NCBI RefSeq assembly: GCF_900302475.1
Contig: NZ_OMOQ01000004.1
Coordinates: 1 to 64,000, forward strand
DNA from: Defluviimonas aquaemixtae
Lineage (GTDB): Bacteria > Pseudomonadota > Alphaproteobacteria > Rhodobacterales > Rhodobacteraceae
DNA: 64,000 nucleotides
Direction: 5' to 3'
Position 1 is the stretch's first letter, and each line of letters begins with the position of its first letter. Both the position numbers and the translations under genes were made by a program. The notes beneath the pieces are model-generated. The model saw only the letters and a program-made list of their open reading frames with translations. It was not told the origin of the DNA and searched no databases. Shown here one piece after another: positions 44,762-53,798 of the stretch.

Positions 44762-45745
44762 ATGAAGAGAATACTCACAGCAACGGCCCTCGTCGGAATG
44801 CTCGTGCCGGTCGCGGCGCAGGCCGAGTATACTTTCGCGCTCGTGCCGAAGGCGATGAACAACCCGTTCTTCGACCTCGCGCGCGACGGCTGCTACAAGG
44901 CGCAGGAGGAGCTGGCCGACGTGACCTGCGAATATATCGGTCCCGGTGAGCACACCGAGCTTGAGCAGATCCAGATCGTCCAGGACCTGATCACCAAGGG
45001 TGTCGACGGAATCGCGGTTGCGCCATCGAACGCGCCGGCCATGGCGAAGGTGCTGAAAGCCGCTGCAGATGCCGGTATCCCGGTGATGACCTGGGACTCG
45101 GACCTATTGGAAGAGGACAAAGCGCTCCGTACGACCTACGTCGGAACATTCAACTACGACATCGGTCGTCATCTGGCCGAACTCGTGCAGGGCCGTCATC
45201 CCGACGGCGGAACCATCTGCCTGCAGACTGGCGGTGCGGCGGCTGCCAACCACAACGAACGCCTGCTCGGCGCCCGTGAGCAACTGGCCGGCGAGAAGCT
45301 GGGTGATCCGCCGGGCACGCCGCTGACCGGTCAGGGCGGCTGGACTGAGATCTCGGGCTGCCCGCTCATCACCAATGATGACGGCAACGTCGCCGTTCAG
45401 GGCATGACCGACATTCTTGCGGCCAACCCCGATCTAACGGCGTTCTTGTCAACCGGGGCCTTCACTCAGTGGTTCGACAACGCTTATCGTCAGGCCGCAG
45501 AGCCCTACAAGGAGAAGATGGCGAACGGAGAGATGACAATCGTAGTCGCCGACACGCTGCCGATGCAGCTCCAGCAGACCAAAGATGGCCTCGGCAACGG
45601 CCTCGTTGGTCAGCGTCCGTTCGAGATGGGCTACAAGGCAATGTTCATTCTGAAGGACATCGCCGAAGGCAAAGCGGTCGAAGACCCGATCTACACTGGC
45701 CTCGACGTCTGCAGCAACGAGAACATCGACTCCTGCGTGCAGTAA
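44762..45745 (+). CDS. Periplasmic sugar-binding protein of the ABC importer
   Basis: 327 residues with a signal peptide cleaved after VAAQA (about residue 21), then a type I periplasmic-binding fold: TFALVPKAMNNPFFDLARDG, ITKGVDGIAVAPSNAPAM and GIPVMTWDSDL. Four cysteines (GCYKA, VTCEY, TICLQ and others) may form disulfides. It sets the substrate range of the importer, but the ligand cannot be told. The ATG at 44762 follows GGGAGGAA. Confidence 0.9.
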   Translation: MKRILTATALVGMLVPVAAQAEYTFALVPKAMNNPFFDLARDGCYKAQEELADVTCEYIGPGEHTELEQIQIVQDLITKGVDGIAVAPSNAPAMAKVLKAAADAGIPVMTWDSDLLEEDKALRTTYVGTFNYDIGRHLAELVQGRHPDGGTICLQTGGAAAANHNERLLGAREQLAGEKLGDPPGTPLTGQGGWTEISGCPLITNDDGNVAVQGMTDILAANPDLTAFLSTGAFTQWFDNAYRQAAEPYKEKMANGEMTIVVADTLPMQLQQTKDGLGNGLVGQRPFEMGYKAMFILKDIAEGKAVEDPIYTGLDVCSNENIDSCVQ

Positions 45746-45822
45746 CGCGAATGCAGTGATCTGACCAAAGGCGGCGGCGCAGGATTTGGCGCCGCCGCCA
45801 AACTCCTTTATGGGCGTTCAAT

Positions 45823-46644
45823 ATGGCACAGGATGCATTGAGCCGCGGCGCCGTCGCGGTCGTGACAGGCGCAGCTTCGGGCATCGGCCTCGCCGCGGTC
45901 GGCGCGTTGGCGGCGCGCGGCATGTCAGTTATAATGGTGGACATTGACGCCGCCAAACTGAACGCGGAGGGCGAGCGCATTGCTGCCTCGCTTGGAACCC
46001 ACAAGGTCATGACGCGCGAAACCGATGTCGCGGATGCCTCCGCCATCGCGGCACTGGCAGACGCCGTCTACGATCGCTTCGGACGCGTGGACTTCCTTAT
46101 GAACAATGCCGCCGTGCGTGTTGCCGGAGGCGCGCGTGATGACCTGAATGAATGGCACCGAACGATGGAGGTCAACTTCTGGGCCGCCGTCTATGCCGAG
46201 CGCGCCTTTCTCCCGCGGATGATCGAAGCCGGGCAACCCGCGATGATCGTCAATACCGGCTCGAAGCAGGGCATTACGAACCCGCCCGGTAACCTGATTT
46301 ACAACACTACGAAATCGGCGCTGAAAACCTACACGGAGGGATTGCAGCACCGCCTGCGAAACACCGACGGCTGCAAGGTCACGGCCCATCTTTTGATCCC
46401 CGGCTGGACGATCACCGGCCCGCATACACCCGATCCGGGCGGCTGGCAGCCAGAGCAGGTCGTCGAACTGATGATCAAGCGCCTGGAACAAGGCGATTTC
46501 TATATCATCTGCCCAGACAACGAGGTGACGCCCCAGATGGACGTCAAGCGAATTCTCTGGGCGGCAGGCGACATGACCGAAAATCGGCCACCGCTGTCGC
46601 GCTGGCACCCCGACTGGGCGGATATCTTCAAGAGCCAGGCATGA
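45823..46644 (+). CDS. Short-chain dehydrogenase/reductase (sugar operon, first)
   Basis: 273 residues with TGAASGIG, the NNA motif (MNNAAV) and the catalytic IYNTTKSAL (YxxxK). It is NAD(P)-dependent. It overlaps the lactonase-like gene by ATGA. It probably oxidises a sugar, or reduces a keto intermediate, in the pathway encoded by the operon. Confidence 0.87.
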   Translation: MAQDALSRGAVAVVTGAASGIGLAAVGALAARGMSVIMVDIDAAKLNAEGERIAASLGTHKVMTRETDVADASAIAALADAVYDRFGRVDFLMNNAAVRVAGGARDDLNEWHRTMEVNFWAAVYAERAFLPRMIEAGQPAMIVNTGSKQGITNPPGNLIYNTTKSALKTYTEGLQHRLRNTDGCKVTAHLLIPGWTITGPHTPDPGGWQPEQVVELMIKRLEQGDFYIICPDNEVTPQMDVKRILWAAGDMTENRPPLSRWHPDWADIFKSQA

Positions 46645-47477
46645 TCGACGCACATCAGCATTTCTGGCATCCGGCGCGGGGCGACTACGGCTGGATGCCT
46701 GTAGATGATCCGGTTCTCACCCGCCCCTACGGTCCGGATGATCTGGCGCCCGGTCTGTCCGCGGCAGGTGTGGCGCGGACCATACTGGTCCAGGCGGCGC
46801 CCACCGTCGAAGAGACCGAGTACATGCTCGGAATCGCGGATGCGACGGCGCATGTCGCCGGTGTGGTCGGCTGGATTGACTTCGAAAAGCCCTCCCAGAT
46901 CAGAACGCTGGAGCGTCTCGCGCGGCATCCGAAGTTCAAGGGTGTGCGCCCGATGATTCAAGATATCGACGACGACCTCTGGATGCTGCGCGATGATGTG
47001 CAATGGGCCTATCAGGCGATCATCGATCTGGATCTGACTTTCGACTGCCTCGGATTCCCGCGGCATCTTCAGCATTTCTTGACGCTGCTAACGCGGTACC
47101 CCCGGATGCGTGCGGTGCTGGATCATTGCTTGAAGCCGCAGCTTCGGGCCCATTCTGATGGGGCTTTCGGGGAGTGGTCCGACGGAATGACACGTCTCGC
47201 CCGGGACACCGGCGCCTTCTGCAAGCTCTCGGGGTTGGTGACCGAGGCCGGCGAGGATTGGTCCATCGACCTCCTGCGCCCCTATGTCGATCACGTCCTG
47301 ACCGCGTTCGGGGCCGAGCGCGTGATGTGGGGCTCTGATTGGCCGGTGTGCCGCCTGCGCTGCGAATACGAGAGCTGGCACGAGCGCGCATTGACGCTCA
47401 CGGCGGGTCTCGACGGCGAAGCGCGATCGCGCGTCTTCGCGGGGACCGCGCAGGAATTCTATCGGATCCCAGCATGA
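46641..47477 (+). CDS. Amidohydrolase-2 family sugar lactonase
   Basis: 278 residues beginning MIDAHQHFWHPARGDYGWM and ending near MWGSDWPVCRLRCEYESW, the metal-binding ends of the amidohydrolase-2 family. L-fuconolactonase and L-rhamnonolactonase belong to this group and share the HQHFW...YGW opening. It would hydrolyse the lactone made by a sugar 1-dehydrogenase in the operon. The particular sugar is not determined. Confidence 0.83.
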   Translation: MIDAHQHFWHPARGDYGWMPVDDPVLTRPYGPDDLAPGLSAAGVARTILVQAAPTVEETEYMLGIADATAHVAGVVGWIDFEKPSQIRTLERLARHPKFKGVRPMIQDIDDDLWMLRDDVQWAYQAIIDLDLTFDCLGFPRHLQHFLTLLTRYPRMRAVLDHCLKPQLRAHSDGAFGEWSDGMTRLARDTGAFCKLSGLVTEAGEDWSIDLLRPYVDHVLTAFGAERVMWGSDWPVCRLRCEYESWHERALTLTAGLDGEARSRVFAGTAQEFYRIPA

Positions 47478-47487
47478 AGGGGACACT

Positions 47488-48240
47488 ATGAGTTTCGCAA
47501 TCTACCCAAGCCTCGAGGGCCGGTCTGTGCTTGTCACCGGAGGGGCGTCCGGTATCGGCGCCGAGATCGTCAAGGCATTCGCCGCCCAAGGCGCCCGCGT
47601 CGGGTTTCTGGATTTCAACCAAGACGCCTCCGCGGCGCTGGTGGACGAACTGCAGGGGGACGCGCAGTTCGAGATCTGCGATCTGCGCGACATTGATGCG
47701 ATGCGAGCAGCAATCGCCTCTTTGCGGGGCCGGATCGGCCCGGTTCAAGTGCTGGTGAACAACGCCGCACGTGACGACCGCCACGATTGGCGGGAAGTCA
47801 CACCGGAATACTGGGACGAACGCTACGCGACGAACCTGCGCCACATGTTCTTCGCCATCCAGTCGGTTGCGCCCGACATGATCGAGGCAGGGGGCGGATC
47901 GATTATCAACATGGGATCGAATTCCTGGTGGGAAGCCGGCGGCGGCTTTCCCGCCTACACAAGTGCCAAGGCCGCTGTGCACGGGCTGACCCGCACCATG
48001 GCCCGCGACCTCGGCGGTCACCGCATTCGGGTCAACACGGTCGTTCCAGGCTGGGTCATGACCGAACGGCAGAAGAAACTCTGGGCCAAGCCGGAAGCGC
48101 TCGAAAAGCACTGCGACAGGCAGTGCCTCCCCGATCTGATCGAACCGGTCTACCTTGCGCGAATGGTGCTGTTTCTCGCCTCGGACGATGCCGCGATGTG
48201 CACGGCCAACAACTACATGGTCGAAGCGGGATCGATCTGA
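47488..48240 (+). CDS. Short-chain dehydrogenase/reductase (sugar operon, second)
   Basis: 250 residues with TGGASGIG, VNNAARDD and FPAYTSAKAAVHGL (YxxxK). C-terminal WVMTERQKKLW and the ending NNYMVEAGSI resemble sugar 1-dehydrogenases and 3-oxoacyl-reductase-like SDRs such as L-fucose or L-rhamnose dehydrogenases. The ATG at 47488 follows AAGGGGAC, 11 bp after the lactonase gene. Confidence 0.86.
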   Translation: MSFAIYPSLEGRSVLVTGGASGIGAEIVKAFAAQGARVGFLDFNQDASAALVDELQGDAQFEICDLRDIDAMRAAIASLRGRIGPVQVLVNNAARDDRHDWREVTPEYWDERYATNLRHMFFAIQSVAPDMIEAGGGSIINMGSNSWWEAGGGFPAYTSAKAAVHGLTRTMARDLGGHRIRVNTVVPGWVMTERQKKLWAKPEALEKHCDRQCLPDLIEPVYLARMVLFLASDDAAMCTANNYMVEAGSI

Positions 48241-48251
48241 GGGAGACTACA

Positions 48252-49214
48252 ATGGACAAAGTACCTCTTGGGAAATCGGGCCTATCCGTCACGCCGCTTT
48301 GTTTTGGAACGTCGGGTCTTGGAGATATGCCCGACACCTACGGTTACTCAGTCGGCGAAGAGCGCGCCCAGGCGACCGTACGGGCGATCTTCGACGGGCC
48401 GGTGAACTTCCTGGATACGTCCAACAACTACGGCTTCGGGCGGAGCGAAGAGCGCATCGGCGCCGTGATCCGTGAACGGGGAGGGCTGCCGGACGGCTTC
48501 GTGCTGTCGACAAAGCTCGATCGTGATATCGAGACGGGCAGGTTCGACGCGGCGCGCGTGCGCCAGTCCATTGAGGAGAGCCTGTCGCGGCTTGGATTGG
48601 ACACCGTCCCGCTTCTGCACCTGCACGACCCCGAACACGCACGCGACCTCGGCGAGATCACCGGCTCGGGCGGAGCGCTGGACGAACTCTTCAAGCTGAA
48701 GGAAGAAGGTGTCGCGCGGGCGGTGGGCCTTGCCATGGGCCGTATCGACGTGATGTTCCCGATCCTTCGCGAACGGCCTTTCGACGCCCTTATTAGCCAC
48801 AATCGCTTCACGATCCTGAACCGCTCGGCCGCCGAGATGTTCGACCATGCCCATGACAGGGGCATAGCGATTCTGAACGCCGCACCCTATGCGGGCGGTG
48901 TGTTGGCGAAGGGCAGCGCAAAGATGCCGCGCGTGACCTACCAGGTCGCCAGTGACGAAGATCTCGCGCCGGTGCGCCGTGTCGAGGCGATCTGCGCCCG
49001 TTACGGCATCGTGCCGGGGGCGCTGGCGCTCCAGTTTTCGATGAAAGATCCACGAATCACGTCGACGATCGCCGGGGTCTCAAAACCCGAGCGCGTGACT
49101 CAGACGCTAGAATGGGCTCAGCAGCCGATCCCGGAAACTGTCTGGGAGGAAGTCAGCGCACTTCCCTATACCGAGGACGAACCCGAAGCTCACAGGGTTT
49201 ACAAGCCGGGTTGA
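48252..49214 (+). CDS. Aldo/keto reductase, L-fucose / aldose 1-dehydrogenase-like
   Basis: 320 residues with the AKR tetrad: Asp and Tyr in FLDTSNNYGFGRSE, Lys in VLSTKLDRD and His in LLHLHDPEHA. The C-terminal SKPERVTQTLEWA segment binds the cofactor. Bacterial relatives oxidise L-fucose, D-arabinose or L-galactose at C1. It lies 11 bp after the second SDR gene. Confidence 0.86.
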   Translation: MDKVPLGKSGLSVTPLCFGTSGLGDMPDTYGYSVGEERAQATVRAIFDGPVNFLDTSNNYGFGRSEERIGAVIRERGGLPDGFVLSTKLDRDIETGRFDAARVRQSIEESLSRLGLDTVPLLHLHDPEHARDLGEITGSGGALDELFKLKEEGVARAVGLAMGRIDVMFPILRERPFDALISHNRFTILNRSAAEMFDHAHDRGIAILNAAPYAGGVLAKGSAKMPRVTYQVASDEDLAPVRRVEAICARYGIVPGALALQFSMKDPRITSTIAGVSKPERVTQTLEWAQQPIPETVWEEVSALPYTEDEPEAHRVYKPG

Positions 49215-49244
49215 ACCAAGTCTCGTTGGCAGGAGCCGAAACCA

Positions 49245-50060
49245 ATGAACAGTCTGGACGGGAAAGTCGCTGTCGTGACGGGTGGAACGCAAGGACTGGG
49301 CGCTGCCATCGCGCGCCGCTTCGCAATGGCAGGCGCGGCGGGGATCGTGATCTGCGGCCGCAATGAGGACAAGGGCCGCGCCGTCGCGGCCAATATCTGT
49401 GGGGCTCACGACATCCCTGTCCGCTTCGTGACCGCCGATCTCGCGGAGCTCGCCGATTGTCGTTCCGTCATCGCGGCTGCCGACGAGGCCTTTGGCCGGA
49501 TCGACATCCTTGTCAACGCCGCCGGACTGACTGACCGTGGCAACCTTTTGAACACCAGCCCAGAGCTCTTCGACCGAATGTTCGCGATCAATGTCCGCGC
49601 CCCGTTCTTCCTGATGCAGGACACGGTTGGGGTAATGATCCGCGAGGCAACCGAAGGCGCGATCGTCAATATCGGATCCACATCCGAAAGGGCTGGCCAG
49701 CCATTCCTTGCACCCTATTGCGCTTCCAAGGGCGCGCTGGCGACGCTGACGCGGAATTCCGGTTTTGCGCTGATGCGGAATCGAATTCGGGTGAACCAGC
49801 TGGATATCGGCTGGATGAACTCCGACAACGAACGCGCGCTTCAGGCCAAGGAATCCGGCGATCCGGAATTCATCGACAGGCAGGCCGCTTCCATGCCTTT
49901 CGGACGGCTGCTGGAACCTGACGAGGTTGCAAAAGCGGTGACGTTCTTGGCCTCGGGTGACAGTGGCATGATGACCGGCTCGGTCATCCAGTTCGATCAG
50001 TCGGTCTGGGGTGCCTATGACGGCCAGGCACCGACACCATCAGTTCGGCTTGGATGCTGA
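49245..50060 (+). CDS. Short-chain dehydrogenase/reductase (sugar operon, third)
   Basis: 271 residues with TGGTQGLG, VNAAGLTD and APYCASKGAL (YxxxK). The C-terminal ASGDSGMMTGSVIQFDQSVWG is typical of SDRs annotated as sugar or polyol dehydrogenases. It is the last gene of the operon, 30 bp after the aldo/keto reductase and convergent with the LysR gene. Confidence 0.86.
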   Translation: MNSLDGKVAVVTGGTQGLGAAIARRFAMAGAAGIVICGRNEDKGRAVAANICGAHDIPVRFVTADLAELADCRSVIAAADEAFGRIDILVNAAGLTDRGNLLNTSPELFDRMFAINVRAPFFLMQDTVGVMIREATEGAIVNIGSTSERAGQPFLAPYCASKGALATLTRNSGFALMRNRIRVNQLDIGWMNSDNERALQAKESGDPEFIDRQAASMPFGRLLEPDEVAKAVTFLASGDSGMMTGSVIQFDQSVWGAYDGQAPTPSVRLGC

Positions 50061-50090
50061 ATTCCGCGGCGGCGACCGCCGCCTCTCGTT

Positions 50091-50981
50091 TCAGACTAGC
50101 GTGACCCCGTCCTTCAGCGTAAAATCGCCAAAGAATTTCATGAAGTCTCGCACGAGGGGCCGCTGGTAGCTGTCGCGCGACGTGGCGAGCCAGACGTTCT
50201 GGCGGAACCCGGGGTCGGTGAAGCACTGGACCAGTTCTGGGCGGGAGGCCCCGGCGACGACGGGCAACAGCCCCACGGCATAGCTGAATTCAAGAGTTCT
50301 GGAGAGGGCAGTCGGCGCCCTGAACGTCTGCACAACCTGTTCCGGCTTGATGCGTTCGCCGAGATACCGAAGGACTTTCAAGCGGTCGACGATCGCTGGG
50401 GAGTAGAAGAACATTTCGCGATTGGCGAGGTCTTCGATGGAGCGCGGCATGCCAAACTTCCGCACATAGGTCTTGCTACAGAATATAGCCCACACGCACT
50501 TCCCGAGCTTGCGCACGACCAACTCTTCGTCCTGGATTTCATCCCCGCTGCGCACCGCAATATCGGCCTCGCCGGCGCCGAGATCGACGTTAAAGACGGC
50601 ATCGTCGATATCGAAAAAGACCTCGGGATTCTTCTTGCGGTAGGCAGTGGTCACGGGGTTGACCCAGTACGGGTGCATGTCGGGCGCAGCGGAAATCTTG
50701 ATGCTGCCCTTCGTGCCGCGGGCGATGGAACGCGAAAGTGTCTCGATCCGCTTGGCCGTGCCTCCCATCGCCTCCGCCAGCTCCAAAAGGGCCTTGCCAT
50801 TGAGTGTAAGTGCGTAACCCCGGGTATCGCGTTCGAATAGGGTAAGGCCGAGGGCATGTTCGAGCGCCTGGATACGCCGGCTGACGGTGGTCTGATTCAT
50901 GTGCAGGCACTTCGCCGCTCCGAGCGTCGAGCCGGCACTGGCTACGGCGAGCATGATGCGGATATCACTCCACTCGAACAT
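50091..50981 (-). CDS. LysR-family transcriptional regulator
   Basis: About 296 residues: winged helix (IRIMLAVASAGSTLGAAKCL, then HMNQTTVSRRIQALE) and an effector domain (IKISAAPDMHPYWVNPVTTA). The HTH differs clearly from the two GcvA-like LysR proteins in this window. The ATG at 50981 follows GAGGAGC. It lies between the sugar operon and the sulfotransferase gene, and either could be its target. No matching dyad to the other two LysR genes is present at its start. Confidence 0.87.
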   Translation of the reverse strand: MFEWSDIRIMLAVASAGSTLGAAKCLHMNQTTVSRRIQALEHALGLTLFERDTRGYALTLNGKALLELAEAMGGTAKRIETLSRSIARGTKGSIKISAAPDMHPYWVNPVTTAYRKKNPEVFFDIDDAVFNVDLGAGEADIAVRSGDEIQDEELVVRKLGKCVWAIFCSKTYVRKFGMPRSIEDLANREMFFYSPAIVDRLKVLRYLGERIKPEQVVQTFRAPTALSRTLEFSYAVGLLPVVAGASRPELVQCFTDPGFRQNVWLATSRDSYQRPLVRDFMKFFGDFTLKDGVTLV

Positions 50982-51094
50982 GTCGTGCTCCTCTGCCTTT
51001 ACTATGTCAGCACAGGAGCATTCGTCAAAGCGGGAGCGAAAGATCGGAATGAAGGTGGTCCGGGGCGGCTGCAATGCACCCTAGGGCCACGGTC

Positions 51095-52009
51095 CTAGCG
51101 GCTGCCGTTCTTCAGCCAGGTCGCACAGGCCGGGCCGAGCCGTTCGACCGCCATATCCTCGTATCGGCGGCTGAGGTCCTCACTCAGCTCGTCTCTCCAG
51201 CGCCCATTGACGCCCTTGTGGATGAAGGTCTCTGCGCCGCCGTCCCAGAACGCGCCTCCCAGCGGTACCGAGGCCGTGGCATTCGCCTTCATGTATTCGA
51301 AGGAGCAATGCTTCTTGACGCGCTCCATGACTTCCGGTGAGACATCGATATCGAGAAACTCGGCGATGCGGCCGATCTCGCCCTCCATATCCGCCTTCAG
51401 ATCGGCGAAGTGGACCATGCGGACATTCGGCAGGTGCCGGATCGCCCACCAACTCGACAAATTGTCCCAGAACGACCAGAACGGCGCACCGTCTTCGTCG
51501 AGCCAGGTCTTGAAGTAGTCCTCTTTCGAGGCAGGCGGCGGCTCGATCCGCGGGCCCACAAGGCCCGGCGTGTCGTTCAACGCTTCGTACCAAGCGTCAT
51601 TTGCGTTGGCGTGGTGATTGTACATCGACCAGATCACGTCGCGGCCGTCGCGGGCGATATAGAGGTACCTCGCCCTTTTCGAGAAGACGAGCGCGTCGAC
51701 CGGCAGATGGGTCTTGAGAAAGCGCCGATGGGTCTGCGCCTCGATCAGCGGCAGCTTCACCTCCTTGGGCGGCACGCGAAGGTCGACCCAGGGGCTCATC
51801 TCGGCGACCGGCAGACCTTCTTCGCCCTGGAAGATGAGCTGCGAAACGATCTGTTGCATCCATGTCGTGCCGGACTTGGCATAGGTGGCGATGATGATGT
51901 CGTCGTCGCGGATGGACAGGTCGTTCCAGATCGTGCTGTCGAAATGGTGGCTGTGCATCTCCCGAGTCTTGGTCGGGTAACGGGCTTCCGATATTTGGGG
52001 GGCATGCAT
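51095..52009 (-). CDS. SULT-like PAPS-dependent sulfotransferase
   Basis: About 304 residues of the Sulfotransfer_1 family. The 5'-phosphosulfate loop is TYAKSGTTWMQQ. The 3'-phosphate site is represented by YIARDGRDVIWSMYNHH and the C-terminal KGVNGRWRDELSED, which match cytosolic eukaryotic SULTs. There is no signal peptide. It transfers sulfate from PAPS to an alcohol or amine on a small molecule; the acceptor is unknown. The ATG at 52009 has GGAG at good spacing; another ATG at 52021 adds four residues. Confidence 0.87.
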   Translation of the reverse strand: MHAPQISEARYPTKTREMHSHHFDSTIWNDLSIRDDDIIIATYAKSGTTWMQQIVSQLIFQGEEGLPVAEMSPWVDLRVPPKEVKLPLIEAQTHRRFLKTHLPVDALVFSKRARYLYIARDGRDVIWSMYNHHANANDAWYEALNDTPGLVGPRIEPPPASKEDYFKTWLDEDGAPFWSFWDNLSSWWAIRHLPNVRMVHFADLKADMEGEIGRIAEFLDIDVSPEVMERVKKHCSFEYMKANATASVPLGGAFWDGGAETFIHKGVNGRWRDELSEDLSRRYEDMAVERLGPACATWLKNGSR

Positions 52010-52198
52010 GTCGCGCTCCATCTGGCTGAACTGAACACCCTAAGAGTGGTCCAGTCTGCGGCGCGAGCCTATCCGCTCATTCGGGCAGCAACTCTGCAGA
52101 AATGCAGAGCGCGGCGGCCGAGAGTGGGCATCCTGAAGTAAGCCACCACGCCCAGCGCGATGACCAAAATCATGAAATCTCAACAAAAATACAATCAC

Positions 52199-52453
52199 TT
52201 AGTCCTCGGATAGTTTATGGCTGTCGGCCGCCGTGAGCTCGAGCCCAAAAGCGGTGCGCATTTTATCGATGAACGCCAGTGTCTCCGGCTCAAACGGCGA
52301 TTTGCCCTCGAAACTGTGCAGCACGATCCCTTCGATCAGGTCGCCCAGCGTCATCTCGTGCCTGGCTGCGATGGCCTTGAGTACCTTCAGGATGCGCTTT
52401 TCTATCCGCACGCCGGTCTGAACGCGTTCAACTTTCTTTTGGCCCGCCGTCAC
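52199..52453 (-). CDS. Small conserved-looking protein, possible ribbon-helix-helix type
   Basis: An 84-residue protein: basic N-terminus (VERVQTGVRIEKRILKVLKA), a helix-turn-like HEMTLGDLIEGIVLHSFEG and an acidic tail. The VRIEKRILKVLKAIA start resembles ribbon-helix-helix DNA-binding proteins, but I cannot assign a family. It stands alone, with AT-rich sequence upstream at 52465-52510 that could be its promoter. Confidence 0.5.
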   Translation of the reverse strand: MTAGQKKVERVQTGVRIEKRILKVLKAIAARHEMTLGDLIEGIVLHSFEGKSPFEPETLAFIDKMRTAFGLELTAADSHKLSED

Positions 52454-52960
52454 AGCTGATCTCCCGTCGCCATTTACAATTTGGTGATTTGGTACTCACG
52501 TACCAAGCTACCGTCAAGAAAGGCAGACACGATGTCAAGCTCAGTCAATACTGGACAGCCCGCGCCCGCATCGACCCGCAACATTCAGGGCATTCTGAGG
52601 GCTCTTCTAGCGACGGGTGATTTGCTGCTGGCGCGGCGATGGCTGAGGTGGCTGTCGGCGAACACCACGTGCTTCAAATTCTCTTCTTCCGGCAGGTCGT
52701 GGTATTCCTGTCTTCAATATGCGCGATCTCCTGCCCGCGGTTGAGCGCGCGCCACGCCGTCTTCATGGTGTCCTCGCTGACGTAGGTCACGATGATCAGC
52801 GCCAGCAAGAGTCAATGCAGCGCGATCTCTGCGCTGTAACCGGTAATCTCTTACACGAATACCTCACGCGGTCAGACGCGGAACCCCACGGGGTCGCGAT
52901 TCATACACCGGATCGGAGGAATATTCCGCCGCGAGTCCGTACAACTGCCGTTGCCGGGCG
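52454..52960. other. Gene-poor stretch at the end of the accessory region
   Basis: About 500 bp with no convincing gene. On the minus strand at about 52690-52815 a short frame reads LLALIIVTYVSEDTMKTAWR and looks like part of a membrane protein, but it is interrupted on both sides. It is probably a remnant at the island edge. Confidence 0.4.
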
Positions 52961-53188
52961 TCAGTGAACGCTCACCGGCGCCATGTCGTTCTGACGAGCC
53001 AGCACGAAGGCAAGGCTCCGGTCCTTCACCAGTGCCAGCCGCTCGCCCGACGAGTCATGGACGGCATAAAGCGTCTCAGCATCCCCGGCCTGCGCGCGAA
53101 TCTCGTCAGGAAGGTCCGTGACATCAACGGCGCGGACGTAGACGATGCGCTCTCCGGTATCGGGTCCGAAATCGTACTTGGTATGCAT
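52961..53188 (-). CDS. DUF1150 protein
   Basis: A 75-residue protein with the DUF1150 pattern (YVRAVDVTDLPDEIRAQAGD, then LYAVHDSSGERLALVKDRSL). DUF1150 genes sit directly after a small heat-shock protein gene in many alphaproteobacteria, as here, with a 12-bp gap. The function is unknown; a role with Hsp20 is inferred from this linkage. Confidence 0.82.
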   Translation of the reverse strand: MHTKYDFGPDTGERIVYVRAVDVTDLPDEIRAQAGDAETLYAVHDSSGERLALVKDRSLAFVLARQNDMAPVSVH

Positions 53189-53200
53189 GCCCGAACCTCC

Positions 53201-53614
53201 TCAGCCTTTGGTTATCTGAATCGTTTGCACCACCTTCTCGGGCGCAGCCCGGTGAAGGTCGACGTGCAGCAGCCCGTTTTCCATCACAGCGCCTGCAACC
53301 TCAACGCCGTCGGCGAGCACGAAGTTCCGCTGGAAGGCGCGCCTGGCGATGCCGCGGTGCAGAAATACCCGGCCCTCGTCCTCCTCGACCTGCCGGCCGC
53401 GGATCAAGAGTTGGCGGTCTTCCACAGTGATGGAGATGTCTTCGAGCCGGAATCCGGCAAGCGCCAGCGTGATGCGGAAGCCGTTTTCCGAGGATTGCTC
53501 GATGTTGAATGGCGGATATCCGTCGCTCCCGCTTTTCGCGGTTCGCTCCACGAGCCTCTCGAGTTGGTCGAATCCCAAAAGGAAGGGATGCGAGGCAAAG
53601 GTCAGTTTCGTCAT
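53201..53614 (-). CDS. Small heat-shock protein, Hsp20 (IbpA-like)
   Basis: 137 residues with an alpha-crystallin domain: FNIEQSSENGFRITLALAGF, LLIRGRQVEEDEGRVFLHRG and GIARRAFQRNFVLADGVEV. It is an ATP-independent holdase. The ATG at 53614 gives the usual N-terminus MTKLTF; an ATG at 53623 adds three residues. DUF1150 follows. Confidence 0.9.
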   Translation of the reverse strand: MTKLTFASHPFLLGFDQLERLVERTAKSGSDGYPPFNIEQSSENGFRITLALAGFRLEDISITVEDRQLLIRGRQVEEDEGRVFLHRGIARRAFQRNFVLADGVEVAGAVMENGLLHVDLHRAAPEKVVQTIQITKG

Positions 53615-53798
53615 GGCAATCATGCCCTCGTGATCAAGCGACATCTGCCGGAGCCCCTTGCAGGCAGCCCCGACCCTTGGGATATGGGGTGTCGCGCATT
53701 CGTCAGCAAGGGCAATTCCGACCGAAGCGCTTCCCGGCAGGGGTCGAAATTGGTATCTTCGCTTCGCCGCTTCCCGCCGACTCATGCCAAAGGACCAC

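Noticed and set aside
43514..44953. 479-codon minus-strand frame opposite the ABC importer genes
   Set aside because: It is a His/Asp/Arg-rich mirror of the transporter reading frame, with no homology pattern.
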